From an uncultured Gammaproteobacteria bacterium (lineage in GTDB: Bacteria > Pseudomonadota > Gammaproteobacteria > Steroidobacterales > GCA-2729495), in the NCBI GenBank assembly GCA_937921935.1, contig CAKZWQ010000048.1, forward strand, positions 1 to 55,596: a stretch of DNA of 55,596 bases, read 5' to 3'. Positions 1 to 8,874 of the stretch are shown here, one piece after another. Both the position numbers and the translations under genes were made by a program. Numbering within the stretch: position 1 is the stretch's first letter; each line of letters starts with the position of its first letter. A model generated the notes under the pieces. The model saw nothing but the letters and a program-made list of their open reading frames with translations, had not been told where the DNA came from and ran no database searches.

Positions 1-41
1 AGGCCTGATTGCAACGCAAAGAATTACCCCTGCGGTAATGA

Positions 42-72
42 GCCCGGCCAGCGATGGCCGGGCTTTTTTTTT
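42..72 (+). terminator. Rho-independent terminator
   Basis: A perfect 9-bp GC-rich stem (42-50 with 55-63) closed by a GCGA loop is followed by nine T residues (64-72). It should end transcription of a rightward gene lying left of the window. Confidence 0.85.
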
Positions 73-209
73 GCCTGGCTCTCAACCCCGGGGCCTGTTG
101 CTTACCGAACGATTGCCTATTGCCCAACGCGAAATCCCGCACCGAAGGAGTGCGCTAAACTCTGGCCCATTCACTCAGCCCCTTAAGTACCGTTCGACGG
201 AGACAACTG

Positions 210-1046
210 ATGAACCCGATCAAGATGACCTTGTCTGGCTTTGCCCTGCTGGCCCTCACCGCCTGCGGGTCGGATAACCCGGCGCCGCCGGAATCGGCAG
301 CTGCGCCGGCCCCGGCCCCCGCGGCGCCCGCAGAGATGGCAGCCGCTCCCGCCCCGGCAGCCTGGGACGCAGCCGAACTGGCCGCTGCTCTGGCCGCTGC
401 CGATCGCTCCGAAGCTGAAATCGCCCGTGATGCGGACCGCAAGCCTGCCGAAGTGCTGGCCTTCGCCGAAGTTGCACCGGGCATGACGGTCATGGACGTG
501 ATGGCTGCCAGTGGCTGGTATACGGAAGTGCTGTCTGTCGCGGTGGGTCCCGAGGGCACGGTCTACGCAGAAAATCCGCGCTGGCTGCTTGAGGCGATGA
601 ACGGAGCGCCGGACAAGGCGCTGACCAAGCGCCTGGAAGGCGACCGGCTGCCTAACGTAGAGCGCAAGGACGCCGGCCTGGAAGAAGGTACGGTGCCGGC
701 CGATAGCGTCGACGTGGCCCTGACGGCCCTGAACTTCCACGACACGGTAGACCGGTCCGGCGAAGAAGCGGGTGTCCGTCAGCTCAAGCAGGTTTACGCG
801 GCCCTGAAACCCGGCGGCGTGCTGATCCTGATCGATCATTCGGGTTCGCCTGACAACGACAACAAAAAACTGCACCGCATTGAGGAATCAGACGTCAAGG
901 CCTTGGTGGAGCAGACGGATTTCATCATGGAAGCCGAGGGCGGCATGCTGCGTAATCCTGACGATGACATGTCCGCCATGGTTTTCGGCAAGGACATTCG
1001 CGGCAAGACCGACCGCTTTGTCTGGAAGCTTAGAAAGCCCGCGTAA
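210..1046 (+). CDS. Exported class I SAM methyltransferase-like lipoprotein (COG4798 type)
   Basis: The 278-residue product starts with a lipoprotein signal peptide (lipobox LTAC, Cys19) and an Ala/Pro-rich linker to about residue 50. A Rossmann methyltransferase fold follows. Motif I is seen at about residues 94-104 (MDVMAASGWYTE) and a late strand reads LKPGGVLILIDH near residue 205. A GGAG Shine-Dalgarno precedes the ATG by about 8 nt. Predicted methyltransferases of this family often carry an export signal. Because SAM is not expected outside the cytoplasm, the reaction is unclear and a non-catalytic role is possible. It appears to be a single gene, with a terminator at 1124-1152. Confidence 0.8.
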   Translation: MNPIKMTLSGFALLALTACGSDNPAPPESAAAPAPAPAAPAEMAAAPAPAAWDAAELAAALAAADRSEAEIARDADRKPAEVLAFAEVAPGMTVMDVMAASGWYTEVLSVAVGPEGTVYAENPRWLLEAMNGAPDKALTKRLEGDRLPNVERKDAGLEEGTVPADSVDVALTALNFHDTVDRSGEEAGVRQLKQVYAALKPGGVLILIDHSGSPDNDNKKLHRIEESDVKALVEQTDFIMEAEGGMLRNPDDDMSAMVFGKDIRGKTDRFVWKLRKPA

Positions 1047-1123
1047 AGCATCAGGCGGGGCCCTGGGCTTGCTCGCCTGGATGCGTCGCCGCCAGAGCTG
1101 AAGGAAGTACCTAAAAAACTCCA

Positions 1124-1152
1124 AGCCCGGCCCAGGTGCCGGGCTTTTTTTT
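1124..1152 (+). terminator. Rho-independent terminator, possibly bidirectional
   Basis: An 8-bp stem (1124-1131 with 1138-1145) with a 6-nt loop runs into a T tract ending at 1152. It lies between two convergent genes. On the minus strand the hairpin is followed after three bases by a run of six T, so it may also serve the DUF1761 gene. Confidence 0.8.
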
Positions 1153-1159
1153 GCCCGGC

Positions 1160-1579
1160 TCAGCCGTCGGGCCAGCCGCCGATGATGGCGCCCATGGCCA
1201 CCAGGTAAGTCACCCGGTAGCCGGCCTGGATCCAGAACAGACGCTGGCCCCAGCCGCAGAACAGGTTGTCGGACAGCATGGCCGTGGCCACCAGGGTCAG
1301 GCCGAGGAACGCCCCCATGAAGGCGCCACCGGGCCCGCTGTGCAGGATCTCGATGCCCACGATCCGCAGCACGACGGCCAACCCCATGGCGGACACGCAG
1401 CTGCTGACGGCGGCCCCGGCTATGGCCAGGCCGCGGGAACCCAGGTCCTCGCTGGTTTTGCCCAGGGCCTTCAGCCAGGCCTTTCCGAACAACAGGGGCG
1501 AGTACCAGGCGACGCCGATCAGCATGCCGGCGATCGCGGCCGCAAAAATCGCGACCCAGTTCAGATTCAGAATTCCCAT
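1160..1579 (-). CDS. DUF1761 family membrane protein
   Basis: The 139-residue protein has about four hydrophobic helices (roughly residues 5-25, 45-70, 80-100 and 115-135). Its start (GILNLNWVAIFAAAIAGM, then GVAWYSPLLFGKAW) is typical of the DUF1761 family of small inner-membrane proteins of unknown function. AGGAGG lies 7 nt upstream of the ATG, which fixes the start. It is divergent from the phospholipase D gene and ends against the shared terminator at 1124-1152. No function can be assigned. Confidence 0.8.
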   Translation of the reverse strand: MGILNLNWVAIFAAAIAGMLIGVAWYSPLLFGKAWLKALGKTSEDLGSRGLAIAGAAVSSCVSAMGLAVVLRIVGIEILHSGPGGAFMGAFLGLTLVATAMLSDNLFCGWGQRLFWIQAGYRVTYLVAMGAIIGGWPDG

Positions 1580-1643
1580 GAGTCCTCCTGCGGCAAAGGC
1601 GCCATTGGGTTAATATTTTCAGGCTTGTTCGGCAAAAAGACGA

Positions 1644-3206
1644 ATGACTATTCCAGCCACGACTGCAACGCGATTGAAAGTGCTCTGGACCATCGGCCTG
1701 GTCTTCGTACTGGGCGGCTGCGCTTCCGTCAATTTCGACTACCCCAAGACCGAATCCACCTATATCGCCGATACGGACGACACCTACCTGGGCAAGCGTA
1801 TTGCCGACATTGTCGACCAACACCCGGGTGAGTCCGCTTTTCTGATGCAGTCCGATGGCGTGGATGCATTGGCGGCCCGGGTCCTGGGGGCCTTCCATGC
1901 CGAGCGCAGCATCGATGTGCAGTATTACCTGATCAAGGCCGACCCCATCGGGCTGGTGTTTATTGAGGCCTTGCTGGCTGCAGCCGATCGCGGTGTGCGG
2001 GTGCGCGTACTGCTCGATGACGTATTCACGGTGGGCTATGACGAGGGCATGGCGGCCCTGGATGATCACCCGAATATCGAGATCCGAATTTTCAACCCCG
2101 TGGCCCGGGGTGGTTCGCGCCTGCTAAATGGTTTGTCGGAGGCCGGTCGGGTCAATCGGCGTATGCATAACAAAACTTTCATCGTCGACAACAAGGCCGC
2201 CATTATCGGCGGGCGCAATGTCGCCGCCGAGTACTTTGCGGGCCGCAAGGATCGCAACTTCGGTGACCTGGATACGGTTTGTTTTGGTCCCGTGGTTCCT
2301 GAGTTGTCGCAGATGTTCGACCTTTACTGGAATGACCGGCTCGCTGTGCCCATCGACGCCCTCATCGACCCGCCGGATAATCGGGATGAAATTCTGACGC
2401 GGCTGCGTCAGAAGTTTCTCGATTCGCGGATGGCCCTGGACAGCACGCCCTACGCGGAAGCCTTGCTGGGTTCCGTCTGGAAGCTCGATGCATCAGATTC
2501 AGAGACATTCGACTGGGCCCCTTATGAACTGGTTTATGACCCGCCCGAAAAAAGCCGGAACAAATCGTCGGCAGCCAATGAGGGTATCGTCAGTCCCTTG
2601 CGCGAAGCCTTGCTGAAAGCGCAGGACGACGTGATGATCCTGACGCCTTATTTTGTGCTCAGGAAACCCGGCCTGGCACTGATGCGCGAACTGGTGGAGC
2701 GCGGCGTGGAGGTTCGGGTAATTACCAATTCCCTGGCCTCGACGAATCAAACCCTGGTGCATTCCGGTTACGCACCCGTGCGCAAACGGTTGTTGGAAAT
2801 GGGGGTCAAGCTTTACGAGGTTCGGCCCGATGCGCAGCCGGCGGGTGTCGATCGGGTTGAGGATGAGGCCGGTTCCGAGGGCACCATGCATATCAAGGCA
2901 TTCGTCGTGGACCGCCAGAGCTTCTTTCTCGGCTCCTTTAACTTTGATCCACGTTCGGCTTATATCAACACCGAGTCGGGCGTGATTATCGATTCGCCGG
3001 AACTGGGTAGCTGGGCCGTGGATGCGGTGGAGGAAGTGCTGGCCGAGCGCGCCTACGAACTCAAGCTGACCGATCGTTACCAGCTGCGCTGGCATACCCT
3101 CAAGGATGGCGAAGAGGTCGTGTACACCAGGGATCCGGAAACCTCGGCGTGGGCACGCTTCAAAGTCAGGCTCTGGAGTTTGCTGCCCATCAAGAACCAG
3201 CTCTAG
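1644..3206 (+). CDS. Phospholipase D family lipoprotein (ClsC/YmdC-like)
   Basis: The 520-residue product has a lipoprotein signal (lipobox LGGC, Cys26) and two HKD motifs, HxK(x4)D at H175-D182 and at H416-D423, each with the following GG/GS-x-N segment. Two HKD motifs define the phospholipase D superfamily. The closest known type is cardiolipin synthase C, which joins phospholipids by phosphatidyl transfer. The lipid anchor puts it on the periplasmic side of a membrane. The next rightward gene is an exported EEP-fold lipoprotein, so the pair may work on envelope phospholipids; that is inference. Residues are intact and length is normal for the family. Confidence 0.87.
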   Translation: MTIPATTATRLKVLWTIGLVFVLGGCASVNFDYPKTESTYIADTDDTYLGKRIADIVDQHPGESAFLMQSDGVDALAARVLGAFHAERSIDVQYYLIKADPIGLVFIEALLAAADRGVRVRVLLDDVFTVGYDEGMAALDDHPNIEIRIFNPVARGGSRLLNGLSEAGRVNRRMHNKTFIVDNKAAIIGGRNVAAEYFAGRKDRNFGDLDTVCFGPVVPELSQMFDLYWNDRLAVPIDALIDPPDNRDEILTRLRQKFLDSRMALDSTPYAEALLGSVWKLDASDSETFDWAPYELVYDPPEKSRNKSSAANEGIVSPLREALLKAQDDVMILTPYFVLRKPGLALMRELVERGVEVRVITNSLASTNQTLVHSGYAPVRKRLLEMGVKLYEVRPDAQPAGVDRVEDEAGSEGTMHIKAFVVDRQSFFLGSFNFDPRSAYINTESGVIIDSPELGSWAVDAVEEVLAERAYELKLTDRYQLRWHTLKDGEEVVYTRDPETSAWARFKVRLWSLLPIKNQL

Positions 3207-3319
3207 GCAGGGGCCGCCCGGCCCGGATTGACCCCCCCGGACCGGTTTTGAGGCCTGGGGACCTGATTTTCCCGGGGGAATGCGTCAGTATTTGCTAACA
3301 CCTTCTGCTTGATGACTTC

Positions 3320-4171
3320 ATGAATCGACTCACCCTGTGCCTGTTGATGACGGCGCTCTTTGCCTCCAGCGGTTGCAGCACCTGGCGTGGCCAGGAGCAG
3401 GCCGCCGGCGTGCCCCATGGGAATCACGCGGTGGCGGTGGCAACCACGGTGGAAGATTGTCGTCTGCAGCTCACGGTGGTCAGGGCCATCAACGGGCTGG
3501 GTTTGTCAGCAACAGGCCTGCAGATCCTCAGCTGGAACATCCACAAGAACGGCACCCAGGACTGGGCCCTGGAACTGGCCCGGCTCGGCGACGGGAAGGA
3601 CCTGGTGCTAATCCAGGAGGCCAGCCTGACGGCCGACATTCCCCAAAGCTTGCCGGGTCTGGGCCACTGGGCGTTCGCCCCCGGTTACAGCAACCGCCGC
3701 GGGCCTACGGGGGTCATGACCCTCAGCGCAGCGCCCCCCCTGACCCAGTGCAGCCTGGTCACGCGTGAGCCGCTGCTGGGTACACCGAAGGCCACCTCCA
3801 TCACGCAGTACGCCCTGGCCGGCACAGATCAGACCCTGGTGGTAGCCAATCTCCATGTGGTCAATTTTTCCCTGGGCCTGAAAACCTTTCAGCAGCAACT
3901 GGAAGAAATGCATGCCGTGCTATCAGCGCATGATGGGCCGATTATTCTTTCGGGGGACTTCAATACCTGGAGTTACCGGCGTCTGGATGTTTTGCGTGAA
4001 CTGGCCGCGGACCTGGAACTGATCGACGTGGGCTTCGAAGAAGATGCGCGCAAGCGGCCCTTCAATCATGCCCTGGATCATATATTCGTGCGGGGTTTGC
4101 AGCTGGTCGATGCCAGTACCGAGCTGGTCAATAGCTCCGACCATAATCCCCTGTCGGCGGAATTTTTCTGA
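3320..4171 (+). CDS. Endonuclease/exonuclease/phosphatase family lipoprotein
   Basis: The 283-residue protein begins with a lipoprotein signal (SSGC, Cys19). From about residue 70 it shows the EEP fold motifs in order: LSWNIHKNG (metal-site Asn), LVLIQEAS (catalytic Glu), VANLHVVNFS, LSGDFNTW (Asp/Asn pair), ALDHIFVRG and SSDHNPL (catalytic Asp-His). All active-site motifs are present. Substrate may be a nucleic acid, an inositol phosphate or a phospholipid head group; an exported position favours a phosphodiesterase role. The stop codon overlaps the next ATG by one base, indicating translational coupling with the DUF5329 gene. Confidence 0.85.
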   Translation: MNRLTLCLLMTALFASSGCSTWRGQEQAAGVPHGNHAVAVATTVEDCRLQLTVVRAINGLGLSATGLQILSWNIHKNGTQDWALELARLGDGKDLVLIQEASLTADIPQSLPGLGHWAFAPGYSNRRGPTGVMTLSAAPPLTQCSLVTREPLLGTPKATSITQYALAGTDQTLVVANLHVVNFSLGLKTFQQQLEEMHAVLSAHDGPIILSGDFNTWSYRRLDVLRELAADLELIDVGFEEDARKRPFNHALDHIFVRGLQLVDASTELVNSSDHNPLSAEFF

Positions 4172-4518
4172 TGAGAATGTTGCTGGCCTTAAGTCTGATC
4201 CTGCTGGTGTCCGTGGTGCATGCCGACACTGATCCGGAGATTGACTACCTGCTTACGGCGGTAGCCAGTAGTGACTGCACCTTCATTCGCAATGGTGATG
4301 ACCACCCGCCCGACGAGGCCGCCGATCATCTGCGCATGAAATACCAACGCGCAGGCAAGCGTATCAGTGATGCCGAAGACTTTATCAAGCGCATCGCCAG
4401 CAAGAGTTTCCTGAGTGGCAGGCCCTATACGATTCAGTGTGAGGGTAGCGCTGCTGAGCCAACCAGCCAGTGGCTGAGCGAACAGCTGGCAGAGTTTCGC
4501 GCCACCCGCCAGGGCTAG
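4171..4518 (+). CDS. DUF5329 family secreted protein
   Basis: A small protein of 115 residues with a signal peptide (MRMLLALSLILLVSVVHA, cleavage near residue 18). The mature part holds the pattern EIDYLLTAVASSDCTFIRNG, then DDHPPDEAADHLRMKY and SGRPYTIQC, which I recognise as DUF5329. Two Cys (in SDCTF and TIQCEG) could form a disulfide. It is coupled to the EEP gene through a TGATG overlap, so the two probably act together in the envelope. No biochemical role is known to me. Confidence 0.78.
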   Translation: MRMLLALSLILLVSVVHADTDPEIDYLLTAVASSDCTFIRNGDDHPPDEAADHLRMKYQRAGKRISDAEDFIKRIASKSFLSGRPYTIQCEGSAAEPTSQWLSEQLAEFRATRQG

Positions 4519-4522
4519 ATGC

Positions 4523-6325
4523 TTAGCCTGCCTGGCGGATGACAGTCAGGAACTCGTCCCCATAGCGTTGCAGCTTGGCCTGCCCCACACCGCTGATTTC
4601 CAGCAGGGCATCTGCTGAATCCGGCCGGTCACTGAGCATCTGCCGCAGGGTGCTGTCATGGAAAATCACGTAAGGCGGCACGCTGTGTTCTGCAGCCAGA
4701 CGCTGGCGACAGTCGCGCAGGGCGTTCCACAGCTTGATATCCGTGATGGCGACTTCCTCACCCGCGCTGCTTTTGCCTTTGCGGCGCCGCGTTCTGGTCA
4801 CCACCGGATCTTCCCGCAGCTCCAGCTTTTGTTCGCCCCGTAACACGCTGCGACTGGCCTCGGTCAGTACCAGGGCGCCAAAGCGTTCGGCGTCGACGCG
4901 CAGGCAGCCCTGCACCACCAGCTGCCGAATGGCCGAACGCCAGGCCTGCGCCGCCCGGTCCGCACCGATGCCGAACACAGTCAGTTGCCCATGGCTGTGC
5001 TGCTGCACCTTGTCCGTGTCCTTGCCCAGCAGCACGTCGACGACATGGGCGGCGCCGAACATTTGTCCGGTGCGATACACCGCGGACAGCAGCTTTTGCG
5101 CGTCTTCCGTGCCGTCGCGTGTGGCCGGCGGTTGCAGGCAGTTGTCACAGTTGCCGCAATCCGCCGCGAGTTCTTCACCAAAATAGGCCAGCAGCGGTCG
5201 GCGCCGGCAGTGGGTCACCTCGCACCAGCCCAGCAGGGTGTCCAGCTTCTGCCGCTCGTGCCGTTTGTATTCTTCGCCGGCGGTAGATTCATCGGCCATT
5301 TGCCGCAGACGTACCACGTCCTGCAGGCCATAGACCATCCAGGCCTCGGCCGGCAGGCCGTCGCGGCCGGCCCGCCCGGTTTCCTGGTAATAGGCCTCCA
5401 GACTCTTGGGCAGATCCAGGTGGGCAACAAAGCGCACGTCCGGTTTGTCGATGCCCATGCCGAAAGCAATGGTGGCGACAATGATCACGCCGTCCTCATT
5501 CAGGAAGCGCCGCTGATGCTCCGCACGTTTTTCCGCACTCAGGCCTGCATGGTAGGGCAGGGCCGTATAACCCTCAGCTTCCAGCCACTGCGCCGTGCTT
5601 TCCGTCTTCTTGCGCGACAGGCAGTACACAATGCCGGCCTCGTCGCGATGCTGGTTCAAAAAGCGCCCCAGCTGGCTGCGCCCGTCAGTCTTGGCCTGCA
5701 CCTGGTAGCGGATGTTCGGCCGATCGAAGCCGCTGACCAGGGTCCGGGCATCGGTCAGGGCCAGCCGCTCGATGATTTCTGCGCGGGTCAGGGCCGTTGC
5801 CGTGGCCGTCAGGGCCATACGCGGCACCCCGGGGAACCATTCCGCCAGCCCGGCAAGGCCCAGGTAGTCCTGGCGGAAATCGTGGCCCCACTGGGACACG
5901 CAATGGGCCTCGTCGATGGCGACCAGGGAAATGGGTACCTGGCTGAGCAAGGCGCGCGTGCCGGGCTGCACCAGTCGCTCGGGCGCGACGTACAGCAGCT
6001 TCAGCTCGCCGCGCCGCAGGTCGCCAATCACGGCATCCTGGTCTTCCCGGGACAGGGAGGAATTGAGAAAGGCCGCCGGCACGCCCAGTTCATGCAGGGC
6101 GCTGACCTGGTCCTGCATCAGGGCAATCAGGGGTGAGACCACCAACGCGGTGCCATCCCGCAGCAGGGCCGGTACCTGGTAACACACGGATTTACCGCCG
6201 CCGGTAGGCATCAGCACCAGTGAATCCCGGCCGGCCAGGGCCCGCTCAATGGCAGTCTGCTGCTGTCCCCGGAATTCGTCGTAGCCGAAGACTTCCTGGA
6301 GGGTTTGGCGGGCGGGGGAGGTCAC
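4523..6325 (-). CDS. recQ: ATP-dependent DNA helicase RecQ
   Basis: The 600-residue protein has the full RecQ layout. Walker A is at about residues 40-46 (PTGGGKS) and the DEAH box at 138-141, followed by the RecQ-specific aromatic-rich loop ([11 protein letters not shown]). Helicase motifs IV-VI include TGRAGRDG. The zinc-binding Cys cluster lies near residues 365-390 (HC...DCGNCDNC), followed by a winged helix, and an HRDC domain closes the protein (about 520-600). Length is normal for bacterial RecQ. It unwinds DNA 3' to 5' in recombination and fork repair. It is convergent with the DUF5329 gene, with only four bases between stops, and divergent from the Trp-rich gene. Confidence 0.96.
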   Translation of the reverse strand: MTSPARQTLQEVFGYDEFRGQQQTAIERALAGRDSLVLMPTGGGKSVCYQVPALLRDGTALVVSPLIALMQDQVSALHELGVPAAFLNSSLSREDQDAVIGDLRRGELKLLYVAPERLVQPGTRALLSQVPISLVAIDEAHCVSQWGHDFRQDYLGLAGLAEWFPGVPRMALTATATALTRAEIIERLALTDARTLVSGFDRPNIRYQVQAKTDGRSQLGRFLNQHRDEAGIVYCLSRKKTESTAQWLEAEGYTALPYHAGLSAEKRAEHQRRFLNEDGVIIVATIAFGMGIDKPDVRFVAHLDLPKSLEAYYQETGRAGRDGLPAEAWMVYGLQDVVRLRQMADESTAGEEYKRHERQKLDTLLGWCEVTHCRRRPLLAYFGEELAADCGNCDNCLQPPATRDGTEDAQKLLSAVYRTGQMFGAAHVVDVLLGKDTDKVQQHSHGQLTVFGIGADRAAQAWRSAIRQLVVQGCLRVDAERFGALVLTEASRSVLRGEQKLELREDPVVTRTRRRKGKSSAGEEVAITDIKLWNALRDCRQRLAAEHSVPPYVIFHDSTLRQMLSDRPDSADALLEISGVGQAKLQRYGDEFLTVIRQAG

Positions 6326-6390
6326 CGAAGCGAGGATAGCAGCCCGTACCCGTCAGGCCGCAACTTTCTTTCCCCTGCTAGGCTTAACAA

Positions 6391-6606
6391 ATGAATCGCA
6401 TCAACCCGAAGAAATTGCCCCAGAGCAAGTGGACGGCCGTGACGCCGCGTAACAAGGAAAAACACTTCCTGGTTACCGAGCTAATGTTTGATGAGGCCGG
6501 GGTGCCGCGGACCTGCATCCTGGAGGCCGTCCACAGTCACCGCGAGACGGAGCTGGACTGGCAAGAGCTAAAGAATACTGAGCACTGGCTGATGGGCTGG
6601 CAGTGA
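6391..6606 (+). CDS. TIGR02450 family Trp-rich small protein
   Basis: A 71-residue protein with four Trp, opening MNRINPKKLPQSKWTAV and ending TEHWLMGWQ, the signature of the small Trp-rich TIGR02450 family. Members are usually 65-80 residues and of unknown function. There is no signal peptide or membrane helix, so it is probably cytoplasmic. It is divergent from recQ across a 65-bp gap. Confidence 0.8.
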   Translation: MNRINPKKLPQSKWTAVTPRNKEKHFLVTELMFDEAGVPRTCILEAVHSHRETELDWQELKNTEHWLMGWQ

Positions 6607-6730
6607 GGCCTTCCTGCCGCTGAGGCCCTCTCCGCCGAGTTGTTGCGGCCGGAGCCGGCACCGTGCTCTTAAGTTCTGGTTGAGGCAGGCTTTAAAAATT
6701 CAAATCTCGGCACTCGGCTGTTCTGTCAGA

Positions 6731-8848
6731 ATGATTCGCATGCTCAATTCACGCCTCGTCATTTTTTTACTGCTCCTGTTGAGTCTGTTAACCGCGTGCG
6801 CACCAGCAGACCAGCCCGCCCGTGTGGCCGCCGTTGATGGTTCGCGGATTCAGGACAGCGTGGCCGAAGCGGGAAACTGGTTATCCCATGGCCGCACCTA
6901 CGCGGAACAGCGCTTCAGCCCCTTAAGCGCGGTTAATGATCAGACGGTGGGCGGGCTGGGGTTGGCCTGGTACCTGGACCTGGGCACCCACCGGGGCCTG
7001 GAAGCCACACCCATCGTGGCGGATGGGGTGATGTATGTGAGCGGCGCGTGGAACCTGATCCACGCGATCGATGCGGCCAGCGGCAAGCTGTTGTGGCGTC
7101 ACGATCCGCGGGTCTCGCGCGAGTGGGTGGCGGCCCATGCCTGTTGTGATGCGGTCAGCCGTGGCGTCGCTGTCTGGCAGGGCAAGGTCATTGCCGCGAC
7201 TCTCGATGGACGTCTGCTGGCCCTGGATGCACAGACTGGCGAACTGCTGTGGTCGGTGCTGACTATTGATACGGGCCAGCCTTACACCATCACCGGCGCG
7301 CCGCGCGTTGTAAAAGACAAAGTCATTATCGGAAATTCCGGTGCAGATTACGGCGTGCGCGGTTATGTGTCGGCCTTCAATGTTGATACCGGTGCACTGG
7401 TCTGGCGTTTCTACACCGTGCCCGGTGATCCTGCCCGCCCGCAGGAGAGCGCCGCGCTGGAAATGGCCCTGAAGACCTGGAGTGGTGACGAATGGCATAA
7501 AACTGGTGGTGGCGGCACGGTCTGGAATTCCATCGCCTTCGATCCTGAGCTGGATCTGCTGTATTTCGGTGTCGGCAACGGGACGCCTTGGAGCCGAGAG
7601 CTGCGCAGCCCCGGCGGCGGTGACAATTTGTTCCTGTCGTCCGTGGTCGCGGTGAAACCCGATACGGGCGAATACGTGTGGCACTACCAGACGACGCCGG
7701 GTGAATCCTGGAACTACTCAGCTGTCGAGTCCATGGTGCTCACGGAACTTAGGATCGACGACGAAACCCGCCGGGTCCTGATTCAGGCGCCGAAAAACGG
7801 TTTCTTTTACGTGCTGGATCGCGCCAGCGGTGAGTTGATTTCCGCCGAGAAATACATTCCGCTGAACTGGGCCAGTCACGTGGATCTGGCCACCGGCCGC
7901 CCGGTGGAATATCCCTTCGCCCATTATCAGGACCAGGGCCGGCTGATTATTCCCGGCCCGTCCGGCGGTCATAGCTGGCACCCCATGGCTTACAGCCCGC
8001 TAACGGGGCTGGCCTATATTCCGGCCCTGAACGTGCCGGGCTATTACAACCATGACGGTGGCTATGCGTATAAGCCGGGTTTTCAGAACACGGGTATTGA
8101 GGAAGGTGTCAGCGATTTTCGTGCCCTGAATCCCAAAGGGGAACGCGAGCAAATCCGTTTTGGTGTGCAGTTAGTGGCTTGGGACCCACAAACACAGACC
8201 CAGCGCTGGCAGGTGGAACATGAAGACCTCGGCGGCGGCATCCTGGCGACGGCCGGGAACCTGATTTTCCAGGGTTTGGGCACCGGTGAGTTTGTGGCTT
8301 ATGCCGCTGACACCGGTGACAAGCTTTGGCGTTTTCAAAGCGGCACTTCCGTGATGGCCGGCCCCGTGAGTTTCGCGGTGGATGGTGAGCAATATGTGGC
8401 GGTGCTCGCCGGTCGTGGCGGCGGTGCCGGACTGGTGGGTGGCCCCATGGCCCGAGCCTGGCAGGGGATCGTGAATGAAAATCGCGTGCTGGCATTCAGG
8501 CTGGGCGGTGATGCAAGGCTGCCCGCACCCCGCAAGCTCGAGCGGAGCATCACCCTTAGCGATGAGTTGCGCGTGCTTGCGGCGGACAAAGCCCGCGTTG
8601 CGCGGGGTAAAAAGTCTTACGAGCAATACTGTTATATGTGCCACGGACTGGACACCATGGCCGGTGGCGTGATTCCCGATCTGCGCTACGCCAGCGCACA
8701 GACCTTTGCTGAGTGGGACGGCATTGTGATCGGTGGCAGTCGCGCCGGGCAGGGCATGCGTTCCTTTGCCGAGGTCCTCAGCGCCGACGACGCCCAGGCG
8801 ATTCGGGCCTATGTGATCTCACGGGCTGCCCGGCTGTCCCGGGATTGA
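6731..8848 (+). CDS. PQQ-dependent alcohol dehydrogenase with C-terminal cytochrome c (quinohaemoprotein)
   Basis: I place the start at ATG 6731 because the 705-residue product then opens with a lipoprotein signal (LLTAC, Cys23); an upstream TTG at 6680 adds 17 unlikely residues. An eight-bladed propeller follows. It has the vicinal disulfide of PQQ enzymes (C138-C139, in HACCD), the GGGDNLFLSS segment with the catalytic Asp, and repeated W-motif strands. A cytochrome c domain with CxxCH (C634-C637-H638) ends the chain. This is the architecture of type II quinohaemoprotein alcohol dehydrogenases: an alcohol is oxidised in the periplasm and electrons pass through haem to the respiratory chain. 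PQQ biosynthesis genes are not in the window. Confidence 0.9.
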   Translation: MIRMLNSRLVIFLLLLLSLLTACAPADQPARVAAVDGSRIQDSVAEAGNWLSHGRTYAEQRFSPLSAVNDQTVGGLGLAWYLDLGTHRGLEATPIVADGVMYVSGAWNLIHAIDAASGKLLWRHDPRVSREWVAAHACCDAVSRGVAVWQGKVIAATLDGRLLALDAQTGELLWSVLTIDTGQPYTITGAPRVVKDKVIIGNSGADYGVRGYVSAFNVDTGALVWRFYTVPGDPARPQESAALEMALKTWSGDEWHKTGGGGTVWNSIAFDPELDLLYFGVGNGTPWSRELRSPGGGDNLFLSSVVAVKPDTGEYVWHYQTTPGESWNYSAVESMVLTELRIDDETRRVLIQAPKNGFFYVLDRASGELISAEKYIPLNWASHVDLATGRPVEYPFAHYQDQGRLIIPGPSGGHSWHPMAYSPLTGLAYIPALNVPGYYNHDGGYAYKPGFQNTGIEEGVSDFRALNPKGEREQIRFGVQLVAWDPQTQTQRWQVEHEDLGGGILATAGNLIFQGLGTGEFVAYAADTGDKLWRFQSGTSVMAGPVSFAVDGEQYVAVLAGRGGGAGLVGGPMARAWQGIVNENRVLAFRLGGDARLPAPRKLERSITLSDELRVLAADKARVARGKKSYEQYCYMCHGLDTMAGGVIPDLRYASAQTFAEWDGIVIGGSRAGQGMRSFAEVLSADDAQAIRAYVISRAARLSRD

Positions 8849-8874
8849 TCCGTCAGCGAATGACGCGTTGGCGG

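Noticed and set aside
888-2069. A 393-codon open frame on the minus strand across the methyltransferase and DUF1761 genes
   Set aside because: It is read through two well-supported genes in another frame, its composition is that of an antisense GC-rich shadow, and it matches no family.
4985-6136. A long plus-strand frame inside recQ
   Set aside because: It is antisense to recQ, which has all helicase motifs; GC-rich third positions leave long shadow frames.
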